A stretch of 64,000 bases of DNA, taken from contig NZ_CP031357.1 in assembly GCF_003355455.1 (NCBI RefSeq), forward strand, positions 2,148,501 to 2,212,500, in the 5' to 3' direction. Source of the stretch: Erythrobacter aureus. Lineage in GTDB: Bacteria > Pseudomonadota > Alphaproteobacteria > Sphingomonadales > Sphingomonadaceae. Below are positions 1 through 9,127 of the stretch, piece after piece. Numbering within the stretch: the first letter of the stretch is position 1; each line of letters opens with the position of its first letter. The notes under the pieces were generated by a model. The model saw only the letters and a list, made by a program, of their open reading frames with translations. It did no database searches and was not told the DNA's origin. Position numbers and translations under genes: made by a program.

Positions 1-462
1 GTCGCTATGCACCGCGCTCGGCACGTCGATTGCTATTTTATAGCAATTGCTTGTGGATAGAGTTTCAAGCAGTTTGGCAAATGCCCCACCTACCTCGCGA
101 TCGAGGCCGTAGCCGAACAGGCAGTCGACAATGACCGGGTTCCGCAGCCAATTGTCGCTCGCAACTTCGCCCGAAAACTGCGCCCGAGCATGCAGCGCAG
201 TCTCGCTTTTCGGTTCCACCGGTGCAACGACCTGAACGTCATACCCCTTCCGGCGGAGAGCATGGGCAATCACATAACCATCGCCGCCGTTGTTACCCGG
301 TCCGCAGAGCACCGTTACCGACCTGCCCGCTGCCACGCGCATGACCCATTGCGCCGCGCCCTCGCCCGCTCGCCGCATCAGTTCCCATTCGCTGGTTCCG
401 GCGGCCATGGCCGCCTGTTCGGCAGCGCGCATCTGGTCGACGGTGAGAACGGGATCACTCAT
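1..462 (-). CDS. nnrE: NAD(P)H-hydrate epimerase, N-terminal part (cut by window edge)
   Basis: The minus-strand frame starts at the ATG 462-460 and runs off the left edge, so only about the first 154 residues are visible. They contain the YjeF_N signature CGPGNNGGDGYVIA at about residues 44-57 and the downstream VIVDCLFGYGLDR and IAIDVPSAVHSD segments, which match the NAD(P)H-hydrate epimerase fold. This enzyme interconverts the R and S forms of damaged (hydrated) NAD(P)H so that a dehydratase can repair them. In many bacteria a C-terminal dehydratase domain (NnrD) is fused; whether that is so here cannot be seen. The start overlaps the stop of the upstream lipoprotein gene by 8 nt, so the two are probably co-translated. 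Confidence 0.88.
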   Translation of the reverse strand, partial: MSDPVLTVDQMRAAEQAAMAAGTSEWELMRRAGEGAAQWVMRVAAGRSVTVLCGPGNNGGDGYVIAHALRRKGYDVQVVAPVEPKSETALHARAQFSGEVASDNWLRNPVIVDCLFGYGLDREVGGAFAKLLETLSTSNCYKIAIDVPSAVHSD

Positions 463-811
463 CGCCGAGCGTTTCCCAGCGATAGCGATCGATGCCGATG
501 GTCAGCGTGACCGTGGAGCCTTCGCGCACGCTTTCGGCTTCCTGAGACCCGTCGAACTCAACGAGACCCCCAGGCGTATCGGCAGGGGCGAGCTTGCGGA
601 AACCGCCGTCGGGGTGCCGCATGACGAAATAGGTTTCGCCACCGTGGCCGATTTCGACCAGACGGCACTCGCTGGCAAAATCGCTCGCGCCCCGCAGCGC
701 ACAGCGGACAGGCGTGCCGCCCTCGGATGCGATATCGGGCGCGCCCTCGCATGCGGCCAGGACAGACAGGGCCAGAAGAGGCGTCAGGAGGAAACGTTGC
801 GCAATCACCAT
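455..811 (-). CDS. small putative lipoprotein of unknown function
   Basis: This is a 118-residue protein with a hydrophobic N terminus (about residues 7-20) ending in the lipobox-like LSVLAAC, with the candidate lipidated cysteine at position 21. The mature part is small and acidic with no motif I recognise; it has a GGETYFVMRHPDGGFRKL segment that looks like beta-strand material. It lies 38 nt after ilvD and overlaps nnrE by 8 nt, so it is probably read as the middle gene of an ilvD-lipoprotein-nnrE transcript. The function is unknown, and the lipoprotein call rests on the N-terminal pattern alone. Confidence 0.65.
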   Translation of the reverse strand: MVIAQRFLLTPLLALSVLAACEGAPDIASEGGTPVRCALRGASDFASECRLVEIGHGGETYFVMRHPDGGFRKLAPADTPGGLVEFDGSQEAESVREGSTVTLTIGIDRYRWETLGDE

Positions 812-849
812 CCCACGGCGCTGCCACGCGCGGCGCGCGGGGGCAAGCC

Positions 850-2697
850 TCAGCGGCGTCTGACTTGCGATACGTCGCGGATGGCGCCCCGCGCGGCGGA
901 GGTGGTCATCGCCGCATAGGCTTCGAGCGCGGGCGAGACGCGGCGTTCACGCGGGGACGCCGGGGCAAAACCCTTCGCCTCCTGCGCCGCGCGCCTTTCG
1001 GCGAGCACGTCATCCGAGACGGCAAGATGGATCGTGCGCTCGGGAATCGAAATGTCGATCCTGTCGCCTTCCTCTACCAAGGCGATCGCGCCACCCTGCG
1101 CCGCCTCGGGCGAGACGTGACCGATCGACAGGCCCGAGGTGCCACCCGAAAAGCGCCCGTCGGTGAGCAATGCGCATGCCGCGCCGAGCCCCTTCGATTT
1201 GAGATAGCTGGTCGGATAGAGCATTTCCTGCATGCCGGGGCCGCCGCGCGGACCTTCGTAACGGATCACCACGACATCGCCCTCGACCACCTGGCCGGCG
1301 AGGATTGCGGTCACCGCATCGTCCTGGCTCTCATAGACCCTGGCGGGACCGGAGAAGGTCAGGATACTCTCGTCCACACCTGCCGTCTTCACGATGCAGC
1401 CGTCGCGCGCGATATTGCCGTAGAGCACGGCGAGCCCGCCATCCTGGCTGAACGCGTGTTCGGCGCTGCGGATCACCCCGTTCTCGCGGTCGAGGTCGAG
1501 GCTGTCCCAGCGGGCAGACTGGCTGAAGGCGGTCTGCGTCGGCACCCCGCCCGGCGCTGCGGAGTAGAATTCGCGTACCTTGCTGTTCCGTGTACGCCCG
1601 ATGTCCCAATCGTCGAGCGCGTCGCCCATGGTCGGGCTGTGTACCGTTGGCAGCGCGGTGTGGAGCAGGCCCGCCTTTTCCAGCTCGCCGAGGATCGACA
1701 TGATCCCGCCGGCGCGGTGGACATCTTCCATGTGGACGTCGCTCTTGGCCGGGGCGACCTTGCTGAGGCACGGAACCTTGCGCGAAAGCCGGTCGATATC
1801 CTGCATGGTGAAATCCACCCCCGCCTCATGCGCGGCGGCCAGCAGGTGCAGCACGGTGTTGGTCGAGCCGCCCATGGCGATGTCGAGGCTCATCGCATTC
1901 TCGAACGCCTCGAAACTGGCGATGGAGCGCGGCAGAACACTGGTGTCATCCTCCTCGTAATAGCGTTTGGCCAGCGTCACCACGAGGCGCCCTGCCCGTT
2001 CGAAGAGGCTCTTGCGATCGGCATGGGTGGCCAGCGTCGAGCCATTCCCCGGCAGCGACAGGCCCAACGCCTCGGTCAGGCAGTTCATCGAATTGGCGGT
2101 GAACATGCCGCTGCACGATCCGCAGGTCGGGCAGGCGTTCTGCTCGATCGCGGTGACTTCGTCGTCGGTGTAACTCTCGTCTGCAGCGGCGACCATGGCA
2201 TCGACGAGGTCGAGCGCCACTTCCTTGCCCTTCACCACGACCTTGCCCGCCTCCATCGGTCCGCCCGAAACGAACACGGCAGGCACGTTCAGCCGCATCG
2301 CCGCCATCAACATGCCCGGCGTGATCTTGTCGCAGTTGGAAATGCACACCATCGCATCGGCGCAGTGAGCGTTGACCATATATTCGACGCTGTCGGCGAT
2401 CAGGTCGCGGCTGGGGAGCGAATAGAGCATCCCGTCATGGCCCATGGCGATCCCGTCATCGACCGCGATGGTGTTGAATTCCTTCGCCACGCCGCCCGCC
2501 GCCTCGATCTCGCGCGCGACGAGCTGGCCGAGGTCCTTGAGATGGACATGTCCCGGCACGAACTGGGTGAAGCTGTTGACCACGGCGATGATCGGCTTGC
2601 CGAAATCGCCATCCTTCATCCCCGTCGCGCGCCACAATCCGCGCGCGCCGGCCATGTTGCGGCCATGGGTGGTGGTACGGGAACGATAGGCGGGCAT
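850..2697 (-). CDS. ilvD: dihydroxy-acid dehydratase
   Basis: The 615-residue protein is the full IlvD length. It dehydrates 2,3-dihydroxy-isovalerate and 2,3-dihydroxy-3-methylvalerate to the 2-oxoacid precursors of valine and isoleucine. The N terminus MPAYRSRTTTHGRNMAGARG is nearly the E. coli sequence. The iron-sulfur ligand motifs CISNCDKITPGM (about residues 118-129) and CPTCGSCSGMFTANSMNC (about 190-210) are both present, as is the late GRFSGGTSGLSIGHVSPEAA motif. It is followed after 38 nt by the lipoprotein gene and preceded by an 89-nt gap, which is where its promoter should be. No leader peptide or attenuator could be made out in that gap. Confidence 0.97.
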   Translation of the reverse strand: MPAYRSRTTTHGRNMAGARGLWRATGMKDGDFGKPIIAVVNSFTQFVPGHVHLKDLGQLVAREIEAAGGVAKEFNTIAVDDGIAMGHDGMLYSLPSRDLIADSVEYMVNAHCADAMVCISNCDKITPGMLMAAMRLNVPAVFVSGGPMEAGKVVVKGKEVALDLVDAMVAAADESYTDDEVTAIEQNACPTCGSCSGMFTANSMNCLTEALGLSLPGNGSTLATHADRKSLFERAGRLVVTLAKRYYEEDDTSVLPRSIASFEAFENAMSLDIAMGGSTNTVLHLLAAAHEAGVDFTMQDIDRLSRKVPCLSKVAPAKSDVHMEDVHRAGGIMSILGELEKAGLLHTALPTVHSPTMGDALDDWDIGRTRNSKVREFYSAAPGGVPTQTAFSQSARWDSLDLDRENGVIRSAEHAFSQDGGLAVLYGNIARDGCIVKTAGVDESILTFSGPARVYESQDDAVTAILAGQVVEGDVVVIRYEGPRGGPGMQEMLYPTSYLKSKGLGAACALLTDGRFSGGTSGLSIGHVSPEAAQGGAIALVEEGDRIDISIPERTIHLAVSDDVLAERRAAQEAKGFAPASPRERRVSPALEAYAAMTTSAARGAIRDVSQVRRR

Positions 2698-2786
2698 GGC
2701 AGGTCTCTCTTAACTTCGGCAGAAGTCTAGCAGAGAGACAGCCGCACGCTAACGGAAGTTTGCTGCAAGCCGGGCCAAGCCTGGCT

Positions 2787-3515
2787 TTACACCTCGAGCG
2801 CGACGCGGCCCATGACATCGGCGAGCATCAAGGCCCAGCGCGCCTGCCCGGCCTCGGTCTCGATCTGGTCCTGGCGGATCTCGACGGTGCAGTAGGGAAT
2901 GCCGTTGCCTTCCGCATGCCGATCCATCGTCGCGTTCAATTGCTTGCCCGAATAAGGCTGGTTGTCGCCGACCGTCAGCCCCTGCTCGCCGAACAGCCGG
3001 ATCGCATGGCGTGCGGCGGTATCGTCGCGATTATACAGCAGGGCGACTTCCCACGGACGCTCCTCGTCGCTGGTATCGAGGCTGGGTGTGAAGCTGTGCA
3101 ACGCCACCAGCATCTTGGGCTTGGCCTCGGCAATCAGCTTGGCCAGCGCGTTGTGATAGGGCCTGTGATAGCGTTCGAGACGGGCCTCGACATCGGCGCC
3201 GATATTGCCGGGGATCAGCTTGCCATCGCTTTCGGTCGGGACCACGGCGGGCTCGTCCTCGCGCCGGTGAAAATCGCACACCAACCGGCTGACGCAGGCG
3301 ATATGGGCGGGTATATTGTGGCGCCGGGCCAGTCGCTCGGCGATGCCCTCCACGCCGATATCGAGGGCGATATGCTGGTCCATCAGCCTGCTGTCGATGC
3401 CGAGTTCGATACCCTCGGGCACGAAGTTCGAAGCGTGGTCCACTATGCACAGCAGCCCTCCCGGACGCAGGTCTTCGGTGCCGACCTGGCGATAGGGAAG
3501 GTTGTCGATCATCAT
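2787..3515 (-). CDS. N-formylglutamate amidohydrolase family protein
   Basis: Starting at the ATG 3515-3513, which overlaps the ispE stop as ATGA, the protein has 242 residues. A longer frame to 3614 is open but would lie inside ispE. It has the FGase-family hallmarks: VDHASNFVPEG near the N terminus (metal-binding His), VCDFHR in the middle, and LVALHSFTP with a second metal-type histidine. These zinc hydrolases cleave N-formylglutamate or related N-acyl amino acids. No histidine-degradation genes are nearby, so the substrate is uncertain. Translational coupling to ispE suggests only a shared transcript. Confidence 0.85.
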   Translation of the reverse strand: MMIDNLPYRQVGTEDLRPGGLLCIVDHASNFVPEGIELGIDSRLMDQHIALDIGVEGIAERLARRHNIPAHIACVSRLVCDFHRREDEPAVVPTESDGKLIPGNIGADVEARLERYHRPYHNALAKLIAEAKPKMLVALHSFTPSLDTSDEERPWEVALLYNRDDTAARHAIRLFGEQGLTVGDNQPYSGKQLNATMDRHAEGNGIPYCTVEIRQDQIETEAGQARWALMLADVMGRVALEV

Positions 3516-4318
3516 CGCAGGAACCCTTTCATCCGCCACCAGCCCGGGTGGCGCTCTTCGATTTGCTGGGCAGCCACGTCGCGAGCGGACGCGCTGTCGT
3601 AGAGCGCGAAACACGTCGCCCCCGAACCGGACATACGGGCGAGAAAGGGTGAAGTTCCGCGCAGCGCTTCCAGAACGCCCGCGATCTGGGGGCAGAGCGA
3701 AAGGGCGGGCGCCTCGAGATCGTTGCGCCCTTCGAGCGCGATCGTGCGGGCATCTCCTTTTGGCAGGGCGCCGCGATCTTCACCGTCCCAATGTCTGAAC
3801 ACCGGCCCGGTGGAGAGAGGAACGCGCGGATTGACGAGAAGGACGGGGGTGCCCGCAAGGCTGTCGTCGGCGGGCTCGAGTTCCGTCCCCGTCCCGCGCC
3901 CGATGCAGGTGCGGCTTTCGACGCAGGCGGGGACATCCGCGCCGAGCGCAGTGGCCCGCTCGAGCCAGTCGCCGGGCAGGCCGTAGCGATCCTTGACGAT
4001 GCGGAACACCGCGCCGGCATCGGCCGATCCCCCGCCCAGCCCCGCCGCGACGGGCAGGTTCTTTTCCAGCGTGACCGCGAGGCCATCGGCGCGCGGAAGC
4101 TTGCCCAACGCCTTGGCGACGAGATTGTCGAACGGATCGTCAAGCCCGCCAGCGAATTCGCCAAGAACCTGCACGCGGTCCTGCGCGGCGCTTTCCGCTG
4201 TCAGCACATCGCCCGCATCGACGAAAGCGAACAGCGTCTCAAGCTCGTGATAGCCATCCTCGCGCCGCCTGCGGACATGCAGCGCAAGGTTGATCTTGGC
4301 GTAAGCGGTTTCGCGCAC
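3512..4318 (-). CDS. ispE: 4-diphosphocytidyl-2-C-methyl-D-erythritol kinase
   Basis: This GHMP kinase phosphorylates CDP-methylerythritol in the non-mevalonate isoprenoid pathway. The N-terminal ETAYAKINLALHV and the ATP loop LPVAAGLGGGSADAGA (about residues 89-104) are diagnostic, and ARMSGSGATCFALYD is the third GHMP motif. I chose the GTG at 4318-4316 because it lies 7 nt after the upstream stop, has GAGGGA just in front, and puts the family's usual (M)RETAYAKINL at the N terminus, giving 268 residues. An in-frame ATG at 4375 would overlap the upstream gene by about 50 nt. Confidence 0.94.
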   Translation of the reverse strand: MRETAYAKINLALHVRRRREDGYHELETLFAFVDAGDVLTAESAAQDRVQVLGEFAGGLDDPFDNLVAKALGKLPRADGLAVTLEKNLPVAAGLGGGSADAGAVFRIVKDRYGLPGDWLERATALGADVPACVESRTCIGRGTGTELEPADDSLAGTPVLLVNPRVPLSTGPVFRHWDGEDRGALPKGDARTIALEGRNDLEAPALSLCPQIAGVLEALRGTSPFLARMSGSGATCFALYDSASARDVAAQQIEERHPGWWRMKGFLR

Positions 4319-4325
4319 AATTCCC

Positions 4326-4853
4326 TCAGGCAGTGGCTTGGATAGCAGAGCGGGGCCTGAAGAAATCGATGGCATCCAAGGTCTCTTCAACACTTTTGTC
4401 ACTGGAAACCATCGCAATCGCGACATCTCCGCCTGTGAGCGCTCGATTCGCGCCAGAAAGCCAGCCGCGCAGCCCGCGTCCAGGATATGAGCTGGGGTTA
4501 CGCAGATGTAGGATGATGCTGGTGCTTCCCTTATAGCTCCAAGTCGAGACATTCACGATCTCTGACCAGGGTATGGTATCATCAGACCATTGGGCAGACC
4601 TGATACCCCGAGCATCGATCGTAAGAAGGGTATTATCATCAAACAACTGCTTAAGCAGCGCTATGAACACCGCTCCGAAAAAGAGGACTGACACCCACCC
4701 TATTACTTCGCGCATGTCCGCCGAATAGCGGCGAGAAGTCGGAGCTTCACCAAGCACACCTGCAATCCAAAGACCACCCACCACGAAAAGCAGGGCGCCT
4801 CCAGCCAAAAGGAGGACACGCCATCGCGATGATCGTGCTGTAAAACGCTCCAT
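4326..4853 (-). CDS. two-helix membrane protein, STM3941-like
   Basis: This is a 175-residue protein with two N-terminal transmembrane segments (about 13-33 and 50-68) followed by a soluble beta-rich domain. That domain contains TIDARGIRSAQWSDDTIPW, then ISTW-like and SIILHLRN strands, resembling the PH-like layout of the STM3941 family; the family call is by pattern only. Codon use and base composition look clearly less GC-rich than in ispE and the ETF gene on either side, suggesting a later arrival. It ends 7 nt before ispE and so probably shares its transcript. The function is unknown. Confidence 0.7.
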   Translation of the reverse strand: MERFTARSSRWRVLLLAGGALLFVVGGLWIAGVLGEAPTSRRYSADMREVIGWVSVLFFGAVFIALLKQLFDDNTLLTIDARGIRSAQWSDDTIPWSEIVNVSTWSYKGSTSIILHLRNPSSYPGRGLRGWLSGANRALTGGDVAIAMVSSDKSVEETLDAIDFFRPRSAIQATA

Positions 4854-4881
4854 CGGGGCTGTGATCTCTACCTCCGAAAGA

Positions 4882-6531
4882 TCACATATTCGGATAATTC
4901 GGCCCGCCGCCGCCTTCGGGCGTGGTCCATTCGATGTTCTGGTTCGGGTCCTTGATGTCGCAGGTCTTGCAGTGGACGCAGTTCTGCGAGTTGATCTGGA
5001 ACTTCGGCTCGCCCGTGTTTTCGTCGGTCAGCCATTCGTACACGCCTGCCGGGCAATAGCGGGTCGAGGGGCCGGCGAAGACCTCCAGCTCGCTTTGCTT
5101 CTGCAGTTCCATGTCCTGCACCTTGAGGTGAACCGGCTGGTCTTCGGCATGGTTGGTGTAGCTAAAGCTGACATTGGTCAGGCGGTCGAAGCTCAGCTTG
5201 CCGTCGGGCTTGGGATAGGCGATCGGCTTGAAAAGATCGGCCCGCTGCAGCATCTCGTGGTCGCGATGGTGCTTCATCGTGATCGGCAGGCCGATCTTGA
5301 GCGTGCGCATCCACATGTCGATGCCCGCGAGTACGGTGCCCAGATCCTCGCCCCATTTGGCGACGGCGGGCTGCGCATTCTTCACCTTCTTGAGCTCGTC
5401 GGCGATCCAGCTGTCGCGAACGGCGGCGTCGTAATCCATCAGCTCGGTATGCTCGTGGCCCGCAGCGATCGCAGCGGCCAGGCTTTCGGCCGCCAGCATC
5501 CCGCTTTTCATCGCGGTGTGGCTGCCCTTGATGCGCGGTACGTTAACGAAGCCCGCAGCGCAGCCGATGAGCGCGCCACCCGGGAAGGCGAGCTTGGGCA
5601 CGGACTGCCAGCCGCCTTCGTTGATGACGCGCGCGCCATATGCCACGCGCTTGCCGCCTTCGAGAATCGCGGCGATCGCCGGGTGGTGCTTCCAGCGCTG
5701 GAATTCCTGATAGGGCGAGACATAAGGGTTGGCGTAATCGAGCGCGGTCACGAAACCCAATGCGACCTGGCCGTTGGCCTGGTGGTAGAGGAAGCCGCCG
5801 CCCCAGGTGCCGCTTTCGCTCAGCGGCCAGCCCTGCGTGTGGATCACACGGCCCGGCTCGTGCTTGGCGGGCTCGATGTCCCACAATTCCTTGATACCAA
5901 GGCCATAGACCTGCGGCTGGCAATCGGCCTCGAGGTCGTATTTCGCCTTCATCTTCTTGGTCAGATTGCCGCGCGCGCCCTCGGCGAAGAGGGTGTATTT
6001 CGCGTGGATTTCCATGCCCGGCTGGTAATCGCCCTTGTGCGATCCGTCCTCGGCGATGCCCATGTCCTGCGTTACGACACCGGTCACGGCGCCCGCATCG
6101 TTGAACAGCACTTCGGCGGCGGGAAAGCCCGGGAAGACCATCACGCCCAGCCCTTCGGCCTGTTCGCCCAGCCAGCGCGCGAGATTTCCCAGCGAGCCGG
6201 TATAGTTGCCGTCATTGCTCATGAAGGGGGGCAAAAGGAACTCGGGGAAATCCGAATGCCCGGCCTCGGTCAGTATCCAGTGGTGGTTTTCGGTCACCGG
6301 GGTTTCCGCCATCGGGCAGTCCATGGTGCGCCAGTCGGGCAGCAACTCGTTCAGCGCCTTGGGATCGACCACCGCGCCCGAGAGAATATGCGCGCCGATT
6401 TCGCTGCCCTTTTCGAGCACGACGACCTCGAGATCCTCGTTGATCTGCTTCAGCCGAATGGCCGCTGCCAGGCCGGCCACGCCCCCGCCAATGATGACGA
6501 CATCGCAAGGCATTGATTCGCGTTCGCTCAT
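4882..6531 (-). CDS. electron transfer flavoprotein-ubiquinone oxidoreductase
   Basis: The 549-residue protein passes electrons from ETF (fed by fatty-acid and amino-acid dehydrogenases) to ubiquinone at the inner membrane. The FAD dinucleotide fold CDVVIIGGGVAGLAAAIRL is at the N terminus. The C terminus has the 4Fe-4S ferredoxin-like cysteines in CPAGVYEW and NCVHCKTCDIKDPNQNI followed by GGGGPNYPNM, the standard ETF-QO tail. The start is the ATG at 6531-6529 with GAGAGA upstream; a frame extended to 6747 would intrude on the divergent gene. The ETF subunits themselves are not in this window. Confidence 0.96.
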   Translation of the reverse strand: MSERESMPCDVVIIGGGVAGLAAAIRLKQINEDLEVVVLEKGSEIGAHILSGAVVDPKALNELLPDWRTMDCPMAETPVTENHHWILTEAGHSDFPEFLLPPFMSNDGNYTGSLGNLARWLGEQAEGLGVMVFPGFPAAEVLFNDAGAVTGVVTQDMGIAEDGSHKGDYQPGMEIHAKYTLFAEGARGNLTKKMKAKYDLEADCQPQVYGLGIKELWDIEPAKHEPGRVIHTQGWPLSESGTWGGGFLYHQANGQVALGFVTALDYANPYVSPYQEFQRWKHHPAIAAILEGGKRVAYGARVINEGGWQSVPKLAFPGGALIGCAAGFVNVPRIKGSHTAMKSGMLAAESLAAAIAAGHEHTELMDYDAAVRDSWIADELKKVKNAQPAVAKWGEDLGTVLAGIDMWMRTLKIGLPITMKHHRDHEMLQRADLFKPIAYPKPDGKLSFDRLTNVSFSYTNHAEDQPVHLKVQDMELQKQSELEVFAGPSTRYCPAGVYEWLTDENTGEPKFQINSQNCVHCKTCDIKDPNQNIEWTTPEGGGGPNYPNM

Positions 6532-6610
6532 GTCTCTCTCTTTTCGTCGCGTAACTGTTGCGAATGCCTTGATTGGTGGCGCTATAGAGGTCAAGACCCG
6601 GACCCGAGGA

Positions 6611-7396
6611 ATGATGCACGCCGATCCCCCGCAAACGCGCGATTTCACAGCGCTCGAAAGCCTCGAGGCGGCGTTCGCATGGTGGCGCGAAGCAGGGGTC
6701 GACGCCGATTTCACGGACGAAGCCGGCGGCTGGTTGGCCGAGCCCAAGCCCGAGAATGCCGTAGCGGCCCCGCCGCCGCCTGCCCCGCCCCCTATCCAGC
6801 GTAGGACACCCCTTCAGCGCGCGCTCGATCCTTCCAAAGACGCAGGTGGCGGCATCGATCGCGCAAGTTTGCCTGCGAGCCTCGAAAAATTTCGCGAGTG
6901 GTGGATGAGCGAACCTTCGCTTGCCTCCGGAGCGCTCGACCGCCGCGTACCGCCGCGCGGCGTTGCGGGCGCGAAACTGATGCTGCTTTTGCCGCAACCC
7001 TTCGACGACGATGCAAAAGGCCTGCTGACCGGCGACGCGGGCGGGTTTGCCGGAGCCATGCTTGCGGCGATGGGCATCGCGGAACACGAGGCCTATTTCG
7101 CAAGCGCGCTGCCCGCCTCAATGGCGATGCCCGATTGGCGGGAATTGGCGACAACGGGCCTCGATGAGGTCACGAGGACGCATATCTCGCTCGCCGCGCC
7201 GCAGCGAGTGGTGCTCTTCGGGCGCGCACAACTGGCGCTGTTCGACATTCCGCCAGAAGCTGCACGCGATCCGCTTTCACTCGAATGCGGCGACAGGTCC
7301 TTCGCGCTGCTCGCCGCCCCCGATCTGCGCAACCTCGCCCACTCGGCCGCGAGGCGCGAACATTTCTGGAACCGATGGCTGGACTGGACCCGATGA
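6611..7396 (+). CDS. uracil-DNA glycosylase-fold protein, apparently degenerate
   Basis: Starting at ATG 6611 (another ATG follows at 6614; GAGGA lies directly in front), the protein has 261 residues. The first 90 are rich in Ala and Pro (with an APPPPAPPP stretch), and the C-terminal part resembles a family 4/5 UDG. KLMLLLPQPFDDDAKGLLTG with GGFAGAMLAAMGI parallels the family's GE-x-PG...GPAG-x-LL block, and HISLAAPQRVVLFGRAQLAL parallels the later strand-helix unit. The catalytic GExPG motif is replaced (LPQPF), and the four iron-sulfur cysteines are not visible, so glycosylase activity is doubtful. It overlaps the transglycosylase start (ATGA) and is divergent from the ETF gene across 79 nt. 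Confidence 0.6.
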   Translation: MMHADPPQTRDFTALESLEAAFAWWREAGVDADFTDEAGGWLAEPKPENAVAAPPPPAPPPIQRRTPLQRALDPSKDAGGGIDRASLPASLEKFREWWMSEPSLASGALDRRVPPRGVAGAKLMLLLPQPFDDDAKGLLTGDAGGFAGAMLAAMGIAEHEAYFASALPASMAMPDWRELATTGLDEVTRTHISLAAPQRVVLFGRAQLALFDIPPEAARDPLSLECGDRSFALLAAPDLRNLAHSAARREHFWNRWLDWTR

Positions 7397-9114
7397 CTCT
7401 TCGAACGCTCGCCACTGCCGCGATAGCTGCAGCTACCTTGCCGGTTGCCGCACCGCTTGCAGCCCAAGGCAACAGCGTGGATTATTTCACGCGCTCGCAC
7501 GCCTCCGCCCTGCCTCAGCTCCTTTCAACCGAGGATCGTGCCTACTACGGCTCGCTCTTCGAAGCGATCGACAGTCGCAACTGGAGCCGCGTGGAAGTGA
7601 TGCTCGCCAACCGCGATGACGGCCCGTTGCACGGCGCCGCGTTAGCCAGCTACTATCTTCATCCCGAAAGCCCGCGGATCGAATTGTCACGCATCGAAAG
7701 CTGGCTCGCGCGCTATTCGCGCCTGCCCGAAGCGGAAGCGATCGTCCGGCTCGGAGAAACGCGCGGACTCGTCGATTCTCCTTCTCTGCCAGGTGCGCGC
7801 GACCTGGTCCGCCAGCCGGGCATGACCAAGCGTATACGCCCGCGCTCGGTCGAAGACGGGACGATGCCCGGCGAGGTGAAATCGGCCATTCTCGAACGGA
7901 TCACCAATGACGATCCCGACGGTGCCCGCATATTGCTCGACGGGGTCGATGCGACGCTCTCGAGCGAAGCGCGCGCCGAATGGCGCTATCGCGTGGCGTG
8001 GAGCTATTACATCGAGAACCGGGATGCACAGGCCTGGGCGCTCGCCGACACGGTGCGCGATGGCGGCAGCGGTGCATGGGTGGCGGAAGGCGACTGGGCG
8101 GCGGGACTTGCCGCCTGGCGGCTGGGCGATTGCGACCGCGCGGCGGAGGCCTTCCAGCGTTCGGCTGCCGGTGCGGTCAATCCCGAACTCGGCGCCGCCG
8201 CGCATTACTGGGCAAGCCGCGCCCTGATCCGCTGCCGCTTTCCCGAACAGGCCGACGAACAACTGCGCGGCGCGGCGCGCTTCCCCGAAACGCTATATGG
8301 CATGCTTGCCCATGAGCAATTGGGCAGTGAACTCCCCCAGACCCACGCCGAGCCGGACCTGACCGAAGCCGACTGGCGCGAGCTTCAGGGCAAGGAGGCC
8401 GCGCGCCAGGCAGTGATGCTGGCGGAAATCGGGCGGCGCGAAGAAGCCGAAGCCGATATTCTGTGGTTGGTACGAACCGGCAGTCCCGACGATTTCGGCG
8501 CGCTTGCCCGGCTCGCCCGTGCACTCGGGCTTACGGGCGCGCAGAACTTCATGGCCTACAACGCTCCGCGCGGAGAGGCCTCCCACCCGAGCCTGCGCTA
8601 TCCGGTCACCTTCCGCACACCGATCGGAGGGTGGCGGGTCGATCCTGCACTCGCTTTCGCGCATGCCCTGCAGGAATCGAATTTTCGCGAGCGAGTCGTC
8701 AGCCCGGCGGGCGCGATCGGGTTGATGCAGATCATGCCGATCACAAGGCGCGAATATGCCGCTTCCATCAATATGAGCGCCGATGTCGATCTCAAGGATC
8801 CGGCCGTCAACCTGGCGTTCGGCCAGCGTACGCTCGAATCTCTCGGCAGCGCCAATTACACGCAGGGCAAACTTCCCAAGATCATGGCTGCCTACAATGC
8901 GGGGCCAAGCCCGGTCATGCGATGGGAAAGCGAAATTCGCGATCAGGACGATCCGCTGCTATATATGGAGAGCATCCCCTATTGGGAAACGCGCGGCTAT
9001 GTTGCCATCGTCATGCGCAATTACTGGATGTATCTGCGGCAAGCCAACTCCATGGCCCCCAGCCGGATCGATCTGGCCGAGAACGATTGGCCGATGTTCC
9101 CTCGGGTACGGTAG
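7393..9114 (+). CDS. soluble lytic murein transglycosylase
   Basis: This 573-residue protein cleaves peptidoglycan glycan strands in the periplasm, forming 1,6-anhydro ends. It has an N-terminal signal peptide (about residues 1-25, ending APLAAQG), a long helical solenoid of roughly 370 residues, and a C-terminal SLT domain. The domain carries ALAFAHALQESNF with the catalytic Glu428, SPAGAIGLMQIMP and KIMAAYNAGPSPV, the classic Slt70-family signatures. The ATG at 7393 overlaps the stop of the upstream gene. A 13-nt gap separates it from moaB. Confidence 0.95.
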   Translation: MTLRTLATAAIAAATLPVAAPLAAQGNSVDYFTRSHASALPQLLSTEDRAYYGSLFEAIDSRNWSRVEVMLANRDDGPLHGAALASYYLHPESPRIELSRIESWLARYSRLPEAEAIVRLGETRGLVDSPSLPGARDLVRQPGMTKRIRPRSVEDGTMPGEVKSAILERITNDDPDGARILLDGVDATLSSEARAEWRYRVAWSYYIENRDAQAWALADTVRDGGSGAWVAEGDWAAGLAAWRLGDCDRAAEAFQRSAAGAVNPELGAAAHYWASRALIRCRFPEQADEQLRGAARFPETLYGMLAHEQLGSELPQTHAEPDLTEADWRELQGKEAARQAVMLAEIGRREEAEADILWLVRTGSPDDFGALARLARALGLTGAQNFMAYNAPRGEASHPSLRYPVTFRTPIGGWRVDPALAFAHALQESNFRERVVSPAGAIGLMQIMPITRREYAASINMSADVDLKDPAVNLAFGQRTLESLGSANYTQGKLPKIMAAYNAGPSPVMRWESEIRDQDDPLLYMESIPYWETRGYVAIVMRNYWMYLRQANSMAPSRIDLAENDWPMFPRVR

Positions 9115-9127
9115 GAAGGACACGCTA

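Noticed and set aside
727..2730. A 667-codon plus-strand open frame antisense to ilvD.
   Set aside because: The minus strand encodes a full, strongly conserved IlvD. The antisense frame is low-complexity Arg/His/Ala-rich text with no motif, as expected from GC-rich codon mirrors.
4861..6516. A 551-codon plus-strand frame antisense to ETF-ubiquinone oxidoreductase.
   Set aside because: The opposite strand is a conserved flavoprotein with intact FAD and iron-sulfur motifs, so this frame is a shadow.
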